From Acanthaster planci (Eukaryota > Echinodermata > Asteroidea > Valvatida > Acanthasteridae), in the NCBI RefSeq assembly GCF_001949145.1, contig NW_019091615.1, positions 91,926 to 155,925 on the forward strand: 64,000 bases of DNA, written 5' to 3'. The notes beneath the pieces are model-generated. The model saw nothing but the letters and a program-made list of their open reading frames with translations, was not told where the DNA came from and made no database searches. Positions 1-11,105 of this stretch are shown here, piece by piece. The number at the start of each line of letters is the position of its first letter. Positions within the stretch are counted from its first letter, which is position 1. Made by a program: the position numbers and the translations under genes.

Positions 1-567
1 CTTTTTCCTTTCATCGTCTGTTTCCATGGCAACCAGAGGGCAAGCAGATTGACCCAGGTATGTATTTTATCAATTTACTAATTTACTTGTACACTCATTG
101 TTGAGACATTTTTACTGTTCTGTTGTTCCACCAACAGCTAAGCAATGAAAGAAGACACTGATAAAAAAACTGTATACCATTATACAAAGCTTGTTTCTTT
201 AAGTTGTGGAATGAATATACATGTACATGTAGACATGTGTTATCTGATGATTGGAACCGTCCTTTTGTTAAAGGCACTTGAGTTGCTTGATTGATCTCTG
301 AAATGAGGCATCCTCTGTTGAGTAATAATATGACAAGCGCTTGAGTTGCTTGATTGATTTCTGAAATGAGACATCCTCTGTCTTTTGCCACAGACACTGG
401 TGCATCAAGGAGCATGGCCTCAACTCTCAAGTTTGCCATGGCAACCAGTATGGCCACTGTTGCCGTGGCAAAAATTCTGATGAAGTAAAGAAGAAACAGG
501 GTTGCCAAGGTAACAGGGTGTGTGGTAAGAATGAATAAAGGTACTTTAAAGAGGTAAGCAATATTTG
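1..567. promoter_or_regulatory. cluster of four X-box (RFX-type) palindromes
   Basis: Four 14-bp near-palindromes of the GTTGCCATGGCAAC type lie at 20-33 (GTTTCCATGGCAAC), 432-445 (TTTGCCATGGCAAC), 459-472 (GTTGCCGTGGCAAA) and 501-514 (GTTGCCAAGGTAAC). Each has two inverted half-sites with the spacing of the RFX X-box. Three fall within 83 bases. The same stretch can be read as spliced coding DNA on the plus strand (CAG|GTATGT at 57, TTTTGCCACAG at 393-403), but no frame is convincing. Function is inferred from motif only. Confidence 0.4.
275..381. repeat. 44-bp direct duplication with 19-bp spacer
   Basis: The segments at 275-318 and 338-381 share 41 of 44 bases (CTTGAGTTGCTTGATTGAT, then CTGAAATGAG and CATCCTCTGT). 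The second copy runs into a pyrimidine-rich CTTTTGCCACAG tract. It looks like a local duplication with no evident coding role. Confidence 0.85.
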
Positions 568-1327
568 TATACGCATCATGCATTTACACAGTACGAAATC
601 ATTTGACGTTTTAGAGAATAAGATGGATGATATATGCTGTATAACAGAGCTGGTTACATTAGAAAGGGTATTTTTACCTGGTTGTTATAGGGTACTGGGC
701 TCTTTTTCATTTTGGGTGCTTTGGTGTGAAATCCGATTCAAATCATAATTCCTAGCATTTGGAAAAGTGTTGATCTGTGGGAGAGAGACTTACACAGGTT
801 TCCACAACTCACCAGTCACATGAGAATGAACGATAGCCACAAGCATGGTTCCTGCCCCCTCTCCCCCCATGACGTCATGTGACAAAACATCGGGTAGACA
901 TCATTCACGTGTAATGTCAGAATGTTGGGAGGACTTTCGCTGTCCACATGATGTCTTCCTGTGTTGTACAGTATGTAGGTGTTACTGTTCAATTTTGTGT
1001 AACCTAATGTGCGGTTCATACTGCAGATAAATGTGAATGGGAAGCAAAGTGGACATCATGAAAAACTTGCAAATAAATTTAACTTGAGTTGAAATGTGTT
1101 CAACTTTTACGCATTCATAACGTAATATTTTACAGTCAGATGGAATTTCAGGCTCTTCATGGTGAAAGACAGCAACAGGTGGAAAGGCTTGCGATAGCAC
1201 CATGCAAAGGAAAATATCTCTTATGAGTATGTGTGGCTTTGAAGAGAACCAGGAGTATACTCAACATTTTGGACTGCGTGCTCAGTCCATCATCAAGTTA
1301 CAAATTTGCATTCCCATTCACTTTTGG
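568..1327. other. no gene seen
   Basis: No open frame with splice or codon support. The stretch 1241-1300 is a repeat fragment carrying a small stem-loop (see findings). Confidence 0.6.
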
Positions 1328-1767
1328 GCTAAGTATGCACCAGCCTTGGTACTTGTATCAGTGGGATCTGCGCTAAGTATGCGCCAGCCTTGGTACTTGT
1401 ATCAGTGGGATCTGCGCTAAGTATGCGCCAGCCTTGGTACTTGTATCAGTGGGATCTGCGCTAAGTATGCGCCAGCCTTGGTACTTGTATCAGTGGGATC
1501 TGCGCTAAGTATGCGCCAGCCTTGGTACTTGTATCAGTGGGATCTGCGCTAAGTATGCGCCAGCCTTGGTACTTGTATCAGTGGGATCTGCGCTAAGTAT
1601 GCGCCAGCCTTGGTACTTGTATCAGTGGGATCTGCGCTAAGTATGCGCCAGCCTTGGTACTTGTATCAGTGGGATCTGCGCTAAGTATGCGCCAGCCTTG
1701 GTACTTGTATCAGTGGGATCTGCGCTAAGTATGCGCCAGCCTTGGTACTTGTATCAGTGGGATCTGT
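1328..1767. repeat. minisatellite, ten 44-bp units
   Basis: Ten head-to-tail units start at 1328, 1372, 1416 and every 44 bases to 1724. The unit begins GCTAAGTATGCGCCAGCC and ends GTGGGATCTGC. Units 2-9 are identical, the first has one change (GCAC for GCGC), and the last ends GATCTGT. The length is not a multiple of three and every frame is interrupted, so the array is non-coding. Confidence 0.97.
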
Positions 1768-4700
1768 AACATTTCTCCATTCCAATTAGTTGCATTAAAT
1801 ATTGTAAAATTCCAGAGATTGAGAATTGACCATCAGCTACAATGTACAAAGAACTTCAAGTGCGTGACCAAAGCTTGTAACATTTTCCTCTTGGGCTTTT
1901 GATACATTTGAAGAGTTTTAAAAAACAAATCAAAAAAAAATAAACTATTTTACTTTTGAAATGACAGTGGAAATAATTGTTTGGTCATGAATGAACCTTT
2001 GTTTGGATTGGAGTGTTTCTGGAATTGCTCTTTGTATTCACATCTCAGGTATCATACTTCCTGTATTAGTTTATTTGGAATGTGAATTTGGAAGTTTGAA
2101 TAGAAATGCCTTTTCGTAAAAATGGCATATGTACACTCACCCAGACACCTGCTCCTCTGGCTATGAGTATTCTACTAAGTCTTCTTGGGGTATTCCTCTT
2201 TTACCGTCAGTTGCTTGTAGTACTAATTAGAAGCAATCAATTATGAGGCTGTTTTAGTGTGTATATTTAGCAATTTGAGATTTAACTGACATTTTATTGA
2301 ACTCAGATTTACCAAAGACATTACTTATCCCAGACGCGTTGTACGTATAACATGTTACTAGGGAGACTAATACCGTGTGAAATAACCTAAACCTTGCAGG
2401 TATGCTCAGTGTTACAATACATACATGTATGTATTCCAGTATCCAATTGATACAGTCATAAGACGGCAATCTTCAATACTATGCATGTGTACCCTACACA
2501 TTCCCCCCAAGCAAGAAAACTTCATTCTGAAATAATTGTGTCGTTTACATTGTAAGTTGAATATGTTCTTACAACATGTATTCATCCCATTTTCCTTCAA
2601 CTTAATTGCCTAGGTTTTTTATTTAGCCATACCTTTGTTTACATGTAGTCCCTACACAAATTTTTTAATAACTTGAAAGGATATGTATTCACTGAAAAGG
2701 AAGAAGAAATCTGAAGTCCGAATTCTGTACATGTACATAAATGTATAGTTCACTTGATCCATGTTAAGAAAATGAAAACGTAATGAAAGAACAAAAACAT
2801 GCTTGTGTACATATTGCAGAGATTCCACCGGGTCTGCTTCAGAAGTGAAACTTTTTAATCCTGGCAAATTGCATCAAAACGCACGACCAAGTGTAGTGAG
2901 CGGAGCTCATAATGGCAGGGGTTCCCTTCCATTACCATAATGTCCAGTCCCACTTACTTTTCATGTTTGATTTGAGGGCGTTTAAGTTGACCGTTCTATA
3001 TAAAATTCAACATCCGTCCATATTTTGACGAAATCTGTTGCATGCAGCACATATATAGTATAAGATTTTTAATTCCAAACTGTGCACGGCAACATTGCAG
3101 CACGGTTGTAGACATCGATCGACAGCCCAGCACATCCGGTACAATATTCCTATTCATACAACCACTACGATTCAGAACCACTGGCTGAAAGATGCACCTG
3201 ATTTCAAGGCTGTGATAAATGTGCTCAGCATAAACGCCTTCAAAAAGTGTGTGGCTCGGATCAGACAGTTTCACTGCACTGTGAAGTATGGTGCTGCAGG
3301 ATCCCTGGTCATTTCAGTGATCATGTCATGAAGGCAGCCTGGGTTTTTTAAGGCAACTGCAGGGAAAGAACTATTTAAAGTTATGCCGTGCGCGACCGTC
3401 ATTGAACAGGAATTCAGAGGTGAAAAATTAATGCATTCTTGTTTGTGTTTCCTTATATGGCCTTTTCTTTTGAGCCAACAAGGGACAAAGGGAAAAAGAG
3501 AATTTCAGGGGTCTGTTGAAAAAACCCAGAAATCCAGATAAAACCGGAAAAGTAACATCTTTGAATTATACATAATATAAGTTTTCAAGAAAAGGCAAAG
3601 AAAGTTAAAGAAATTGCTCACTCATTGACATCATCTTTTCTCTACAACTGTAGCCAGAATTTGTAAGGCAGGATTAGGCACAGAAATTTATGGGGTGAAT
3701 GGTTGGTTAGTGTTGGTTTAAAAAAGATGTTCATGCTGAGTTGATGCATATCTGCCATTTTAAAACTAATTGCAGAAATATATGGGCAAACAAAACTAAT
3801 CTGATTTAAATTAACTGATAATTTATGTGTTTAACTGAGGGAATATATGTGCTTCACGTACGTTTAAGACCAGCTCCAGAGAATGGACGCAACTAATGCT
3901 TCAGCTGCAGGTGAGGGCATTATCAGCGTTCAGTCTTCTGAGCCAGTCTTAAAAGTTCACATGTGAGACTGGCCAAGCACATATTTATTCCTAGTCACAA
4001 GTACCTTTTTGTCAGAGATTCAAAAGAAGTCAATATATGACGGATTTCCAATGATTTTTTTGTGGAATTTTATTTTCTTTTTTCCAGAATACCCCCATCC
4101 ATTTTATTTTGTAGTTGTCCAAAAGAATCTCCTTGGCGTGCTTGGTGAGCTGCACGCATAAAGACTTTTGACCAATCAGAATCTATTAACCAATTTAAAT
4201 GACAGCCAAAGAAGGGTCAGTTTGAATTTCTAAATTGCAGCTTATTAGTTAAAAAGGATTCCAAAGCCAATGCAAGCTGTTTATGTGCTTGTACCTGTAT
4301 TCAGCCTGATGAAATATTAAATTGGGTTCGGTTATAAATTAAAGTTACGAAGAAATAACAGGACCCAATGTAAAGTGCCATTGAATGTCATGGCATGTGT
4401 ATTTTTACAGAGTGTAGTAAAACTGAAATAAGTGCAGTTATCATAACCAAAATGTTCAAAATGGCCTTCAATTCCACTTTTATTTTTTAATCAAGAAGAT
4501 TGGATGGCTAAGTGTTCTACATGCATTAGTGCCTATTATATGTAAGTTGAGCATTTTTAATTGCTTGAAAATAAATCAAGTGAACCAAATTTTCTTGAAT
4601 TTAATTTTGAAAAGTACATGCATTTTTCATTTCAGAGAAATTTTCGTTTTTGTTGAAGAGAATTTCGGGGGAATGCAAAAAGATTTGTTGGTTTCTGTTT

Positions 4701-5350
4701 TTTTGGTTTTTTTTTTTAAGAAAAAAAATTGTGGTGCTTGCTCGCACTTGCTCAAAAAGCCACCTGTAATCTAGTACATGTACCTATAAAATTCAACATT
4801 GAACTTCAATTTGATTCCATGGTCGTAGTATTTTACATTTTCATATTGAGGTCCTTTTACACTTTTATCATTTAGGCAGCACAGTTTTGAATATTTCAGT
4901 TTCAATCAAGGGTTTATTTTCGAAGTTCTGTATTTTGAAAGCCCTGACATGTTTTAAGCCTACATTGTGGACATGTACATAATGCACTTAAACATAATCT
5001 GTTTTATGTAATGATTACTTTAACAGAATACTTAATTTCAAAAAGTGAAAATTAGTTCAAGATTAACAATAAAACAAGTGACTGTTGTGTAAAAACCGGT
5101 TTAGTGTAAAATAATTGTGGAGTGTTTTAGTGTCTTACACAAGACATTGGTCTGTAATTTGCCCTCAACAACTCCCTAGACTGGTCATTTTATCCTTCTC
5201 TTCAATATAAGTCATTTGTACATGTGAACCATTCACATGTATTTGAGGGGGCCCAAATTGCGAGTAGCTCAGCAGATTTAACTTGACAGATTAGCCAGGA
5301 GAACCACTGAGGATATGTGATCGCCCTTCTCCAAGCAGATCAAAAGCCTC
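1768..5350. other. AT-rich non-coding stretch
   Basis: No coding exon could be supported on either strand. Homopolymer runs (for example T9 near 4708) and scattered TACATGTA words are the only structure noticed. Confidence 0.6.
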
Positions 5351-5364
5351 AAATATGGCCAAAA

Positions 5365-6045
5365 ATTGTTGGGACACGTGTCAATAGACATATCCTCCCC
5401 AGGTCCTCCAATCCCCTGGTCAATGCTGTCATCTCCAACTTGGATGCAGGCCGCGCACCGAGACCCAACGTTGGGGGAGCCGGGGTGTTTTAACGAGATG
5501 ATGGTCAGTCATGTCCGAGTCGGATGCTGTTCGGTTGGGGTTTATTTTACTGCCAGTTTGTGGAAAACATAAAATGGCAGACGACAGTTAAATATAAACA
5601 CGTGGATTTCGGGCAAATTGAACAGGTACTAGAAAAGGGAAGAGAAAAATCCTTTTTTGTATTGCGTGTGTATTACAACTACTTTTGGGCTGGAAGGGCA
5701 TCGTTCTGGAAAAATATCGCTCGCGCACGAGTGTTGTACTACTAATTGAGGACGTTCGACGCACTCTGTTCGGCCACGGTTCGGCGAATTTGTTTCTTGT
5801 CTTAGCACAGCGCATATGATTTACAAGAAAATACGTTTATGCATTATCAGCTCAGTGTACCTAATACTTCAGCTTGTTACCACTGTTAGTTTACAAAGTT
5901 TCGACAGTCCTTCAATTCTCCTGTCCTATCGATGATTCCGAAGGTCCTCCCGGCATACACAAGCGGGCACGTGTGACCACTGACAATCCTGGCCCAGTTA
6001 TTGTTGGGACACGTTTCAATAGCCACACCTTGCCCAGGCTGCATC
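5365..6045. repeat. two related copies of a roughly 45-bp segment
   Basis: The segment at about 5367-5410 and the one at about 6003-6046 share TTGTTGGGACACGT, then TCAATAG and a CCCAGG core. Both plus-strand readings give a related peptide (IVGTR.N.H.LPR). On the minus strand 5886-6155 is an open frame of 89 codons with GQGVAIETCPNNNWARIVSG. It looks like debris of an unrecognised mobile-element gene. I cannot assign a family. Confidence 0.4.
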
Positions 6046-6299
6046 ATAGACCTTGACCCATGAGGCACATCGACCGAGATGGCAGAGGGGGGGAAGTCTA
6101 TCTGGGTGCTCTGTCCCAATTCAATGAAAATTCTCCGCCAGGACGAGGCACACAAAAAGTACCCCCCAGAGATTGTTTCGAAAAGAGGGGTCTCTTTGGG
6201 CCAAGAAATGGCGGGATTGTGTCAGTATGGCCCAGGATTATCTCTGTAGATTCAGGGGCACCCATCTGGGGGCAAAGCAGACAAAAATGAGATTGAAAA

Positions 6300-8290
6300 T
6301 TAGTCAGAAGAGCCCCGGAAGGTGAGGGATGTCATTTAAAAAATGGCCGCTGGGAAGGCTTGGCAACATTCACTTTTGGGGGGGGGTTGCGTTTGTTTTG
6401 GGCGGATAANAAACAACACGTTGTTTTTTGTTTGAGAGGCCTCAGGGACTTCAGTTGCCTGCCATGGGGCTCCCAACTTGGTTGATTTTACACTATTTTC
6501 AATGGAGCTTGAATTAGTTCACTGCACCCATCTGGCTGTATAGTTGAAAACCACCTGCCTGTGTTTTTCGCTGCGATGCACTCCTCAACCACATTGAAGG
6601 CTTATCCTCTTATGAGCAAAATCAATCGTCCGAGGGCGCCCTGTATCTGCAGTATTATTAATATTTGGGGCAGTTTACTGAGGACAAAATAATGAATTTA
6701 ATACAATTAAAAAGTTCATCTTGAAAATACCTTCAAAAGGTAGTTGAATCCATGTCTATGGACATCTGCGAATTCTAGGGCTTTCGTTCATAATTATGAA
6801 CACCTCTAACTATTACTGTTTATGTGTCGGAATCTGAATTACTAATCTTGGGTTTGGTAAGTGAAACCGTGACGATTTTTTTGCTCTGTTTCAGAGATGT
6901 TCTTGAGAGGTTTTACGGCCAGTCAACCCCCCCCCCCAAAAAAAACATACGGTGTTATTTTTGGTATCCTGCCGTTTTCATGCAGACAAACGAAGGAAAT
7001 ATGGAATGGTCATCAGTGCTAGTATTTTTAGAAACTTTTGAGAAATGGCAGATACATTTTGGCAGTAATCTGTTTGAGTTCGAAAAGGGACATACTTGAC
7101 TAAGGAATGAATCACTTTTTGCCGTGCCATTATTCTTAGTCGAGTATCGATACTAAACATATAGCAAAAGAGGCACGGATTAACTATAAAAATGGCAACA
7201 TTAAGTTTCAGTCAAATCAAAATTAAATGTGAAGTGGGTTACCGCGGGGGAAAAAACTGAATGAACAAAGCGCCGTCGTACAGGGGTGTATGCAGCTTTT
7301 GCGGCGAGAACGGACTAAAACCACAAGCTTTAATGATTTCACATGCATGGGATTCTCGATGTCATTTTTCTGTTGCTGGAATTTTAACAGCCAGGAAAAG
7401 TTCGTTTGTTTTGAGTTTGTTTCTTTTTTTCGTGCATGTATGTTTTGGCAGACCTGTTGATAGATCAACCATTTTCACAAAACAAAGTGGCAGTTGTAAC
7501 GCATTTAGAAAGAGGTTGGCTCAAGGAGATTAATCCAACATACAAGTGGGACATATTTTTGGAAAATATCATATTTCTACATTTGAAAAAAAACCCGAAA
7601 ACAATGTGTAACTAGGACAAATGAAAACGTTTTTTCAAGAAAATGACAAGAATACAGTAAGGAGGGGGATGCCGTCGGCGTGCCACCCCTTGATCTGTTA
7701 CTGTTGAACCATCAATTATGAAACATTTAGAGATACACCACTGCTTTCATGTGGACCCGAGCACGGTTAGAGTCCTATTGTTGTCGAAAATTTTGGAAAT
7801 TCATGAAAACAAATCATCATCAATCCTTTAACTCGCTGTATTCAAACCTAGAAAAATGCCTTGTGGGTTGTGCACCCAGGGAAAGAACAAAAAAAAAAAA
7901 ATAAAAAAAGATAAAAATAGTGAGGGCAAAATCCAAAAGTTATGCGGTGTTGACCAAGCATTCAGGCGCACGGACTCCTGAAATTCACTACGAATCGCAG
8001 TTACCGGCTTCCATATAGGACTCTTCTGGGGTCTCAGGGTTCCCGGCCCACCACACTTCCTCCCTGCCCATCCATTTTACCCCAAAAGGGTCGAGCGACC
8101 GTGCAAGGGAGGAACGAGACAAGCCCCTAAGCCCTGGCCGCCGAGTCGGCCATACGTCTCGAACCTGTACTAAGGTGCTCACCTGGACTTCGCGGACAGT
8201 CCCAGCAGAAGAGCTTACCCCGTGGGCTAAGGTACTGCTGGTATTTGACGGGGTGAATTAGAGTCTCTTATAGCTACTAAATGACGGCGA
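6300..8290. other. no gene seen; contains one ambiguous base
   Basis: No supportable exon. The only ambiguous base (N) in the window is at 6410, next to the inverted pair AAACAAC/GTTGTTT, and may mark a collapsed or mis-joined spot in the assembly. Confidence 0.5.
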
Positions 8291-8294
8291 GCGT

Positions 8295-8378
8295 TGGGAA
8301 AATAAAAAGCCACCACAGGGATTCGAACCCACCATCTAACGATCGGAAAACCGCCAACTTAACACATTCGGCCATTTC
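8295..8378 (-). mobile_element. tRNA-derived SINE head (Ser/Leu-like)
   Basis: On the minus strand an A-box-like TGGCCGAATGTGTTAAG (8374-8358) is followed by a B-box GGTTCGAATCC (8329-8319), the internal pol III promoter layout of a class II tRNA. A complete cloverleaf with a paired acceptor stem could not be drawn. The GC-rich flank at 7980-8270 probably belongs to the same or a nested element. Confidence 0.55.
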
Positions 8379-9204
8379 ATAGTAATTGCTTCTACCGTCT
8401 CTAACAAAGCCATTAACCTTATGGAAATTTAATCAGTCCGAGTACAAACCAGTCTCAAAGCATAGGTTATGATTCTAAAGGCCGAGACTTTGACCTGTTA
8501 GCCTCAGGGCTAAGGAGAAAGGCTTATTACCCTCAAGACCAAGGCTCCACAGTGTAAACTTACTGCTACATATATATGTGTAAGGATAATTCCGTAAATT
8601 AGAGGTCCAAAATGTTGATATGTTTGTTTACCTGTTACATCGGACCTTTGTTATTTGACATGGAAATATCATCGGAATTGATTTTAAACTATTACTATTT
8701 GTTTGGCAGGTACTTTGCATTAATTTATCACCTTGGAAATTAGAAAACGTGTTCTGAACTTACAAAAGCATGTCACATGTGACAGCGACACGAAAAAATT
8801 GGACTCCTAATTTCTGGAATAATCCACAAGACATGTCACGTCATAACGAATCATGACTCAATGATGGCCAAGTCTGCGGCAGATATTTTCAACGCCAGCC
8901 TATTTGTTGTTCTGTTACAGTGATCTAAAATTCTGTGATAGGTGACAAGAATAATTCTGCATGACGTGTTCAAGATGAGGTCACGGCGTAGACAGTCAGG
9001 TAACATACAATGTAATTGCAATTATAGCATCAGTTCCCGAGCCAAGTTTACTGCGAGGCTGTGGCGTATCCGGGGTGGGGGCCAGCTCCCCCCCCCCAAC
9101 ATTGAGGGGGAAGGACCAAACAAGACTTGACCAGGAATGTAGCTGGTACAGGAATTTATTTCTTGCCAGTATCTTTTAAAAACCCTTGAAAATGAATGGC
9201 CCCG

Positions 9205-9275
9205 TTGAGATCTGAATCCCAAAGTGAAATGTGAATGTCAGAGTCCTACCCACCAGACTACAAGACTTTCTGACA
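9205..9275 (-). mobile_element. possible second tRNA-derived fragment
   Basis: The minus strand reads TAGTCTGGTGGGTAGGACTC (A-box-like) and later GGGATTCAGATCTC, a worn B-box. It has the order and spacing of a tRNA head but several mismatches. Confidence 0.3.
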
Positions 9276-9279
9276 TACA

Positions 9280-10835
9280 GAATTAATGTTGAGATACCAT
9301 ATTTATACCTAAGTATGAAATAATTGGAAAAGGGGACAGGTTGTACTTGGCTTAAGGTACAATGTACCTGAAAGTTAGGGTAAATCCTATTCAAATGGTT
9401 GAAAATTTGACACAGTCCTACAAAAAGGGGATTTGAAGTTTATCAACATGTTGGATCTAAACCTACCAAAAAAAAAGGAAAGAAGGAAAGACAGAACATC
9501 TGAACAAAGACACAGGAAGTACTTCTCGTACCTTTCTCAACATCAATGGAGCATACCATATTTTATATTCAATAAGTCTCCGCAATATTCTCATTTACAA
9601 ATACTATACTTCATTATTCTTCAAATATCATTTCAATGGTTTGCCATGTCAGTGCGACATTAAAAAAACAGGAAAAGAGTTTAAGATAGTAGACTTTAAG
9701 TAGCTATACTGACGCAGGTAATACTCAAGGTAAAGAAGTTTTAGTCAACACTTTGGAAGATTTGAGGGAAATATAAAAGGAGAAATATATTATTAATCAC
9801 TATTACCCTATCTTCAACAACATTATTGATGTATTTCTTTTGAGAAGGAAATCTCTGAAGCCACAACAGTGCCAATTCTAGGCACATTCACAACTCAAAA
9901 CTTGTGTGGCCAAACGTTAAAAAATGACAATGGGTGAGTATTCCATTCTTATCAAAGATTAGCCAAACTTAAGTATCTTCTAATCAATCAGGAAGTAAGA
10001 CTGGAATTGCAAGAATTAGTTCTTAGATTAATTCTTTTCGTGTTGAAAAGGCTTGTTGCATTAACCACTTGGCTACTACTGATGCTGTGAAGAGGGCCAC
10101 ATCAATTTTTGTACTTCTAATGAGCAGAGTAACTCCTCATCAATGGACGCTATTACTTTAAGATGACACACGTATATTTTTTCCTACTTTGCCTCCATTA
10201 AGCCTTAAATTTAAGCATTCACAAATTTGCTTAAGCAAAATGGCCTACTCAAAGCCTGTTAAACAGATCTGCCGGACAAAAAATTGTTCTAAGTATAAGA
10301 AAAATCTGCTTACCAGAATAACATGCTACCAGTCAGCATGTAGATGTATGTACTATGTTATGTAACTGTGACTCGTCCTCCTTGGATTTTTACTTCGCAC
10401 TTAAATATGGTAAGCAACGTTTTCAGCTTGGCAAATCTGTGAAACAGGCCATGGCCACACAAGTGCAAATACAAACTGCTAAGCACGTTTACCTACGCTA
10501 AGCACCAGTAGGCCCAAGGAGGAATCTACATTATATTGAATACTGACTGCTGGATGCTTACTACACTTAGCACAAAGTTGCACTAGGCAATATTTGAATG
10601 AGAGTGCTGCAACACTATCATATTGCTGGTTATTTGATAATAAAACCAAACCACACTTTTTTTCACAAAATTAGGAACCACTGACTTTAATTTGTGTACC
10701 AGGTATGTGTTCTCTAAATGCTATTGAAAACAGCACCCTCAAATGGAAATATTGCCTACTGATAATGATGTAACTCTTGATGAGCATTCAAATGCATTCA
10801 GTAGCACCAAATCCAGACTATTATCTATCACTAAG
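9280..10835. other. no gene seen
   Basis: AT-rich, no supportable exon, no clear repeat termini. Confidence 0.5.
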
Positions 10836-11105
10836 GTCTTTGTGCCAAATCCAGACAATCACAGACATGTTTACTACCAGGTCTTCCTGCCAAACACAGA
10901 CCATCATAGCCATGTTTACTACCAGGCCTTCCTGCCAAACACAGACCATCACAGCCATGTTTACTACCAGGTCTTCCTGCCAAACACAGACCATCATAGC
11001 CATGTTTACTACCAGGCCTTCCTGCCAAACACAGACCATCACAGCCATGTTTACTACCAGGTCTTCCTGCCAAACACAGACCATCACAGCCATGTTTACC
11101 GCCAG
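10836..11105. repeat. minisatellite, six 45-bp units
   Basis: Units start at 10836 (diverged), 10881, 10926, 10971, 11016 and 11061. Two variants alternate: GTCTTCCTGCC and GCCTTCCTGCC, with CATAG or CACAG inside. This suggests growth by 90-bp doublets. Because 45 is a multiple of three, long frames stay open on both strands (the plus-strand one at 10743-11234 repeats FLPNTDHHSHVYYQ). No splice context or start favours translation, so I treat it as a non-coding array. Confidence 0.93.

Noticed and set aside
404-550. Plus-strand Cys-rich reading (HWCIKEHG..VCHGNQYGHCC) as a secreted peptide exon
   Set aside because: The acceptor is good, but the matching upstream exon gives the wrong phase for this frame, and much of the Cys/His content comes from the X-box palindromes.
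95-583. 162-codon minus-strand open frame with hydrophobic segments
   Set aside because: It arises largely from the 44-bp duplication and the GTTGCC/GGCAAC palindromes. It has no splice support, and the repeated peptide RGCLISEINQATQ simply mirrors the duplication.
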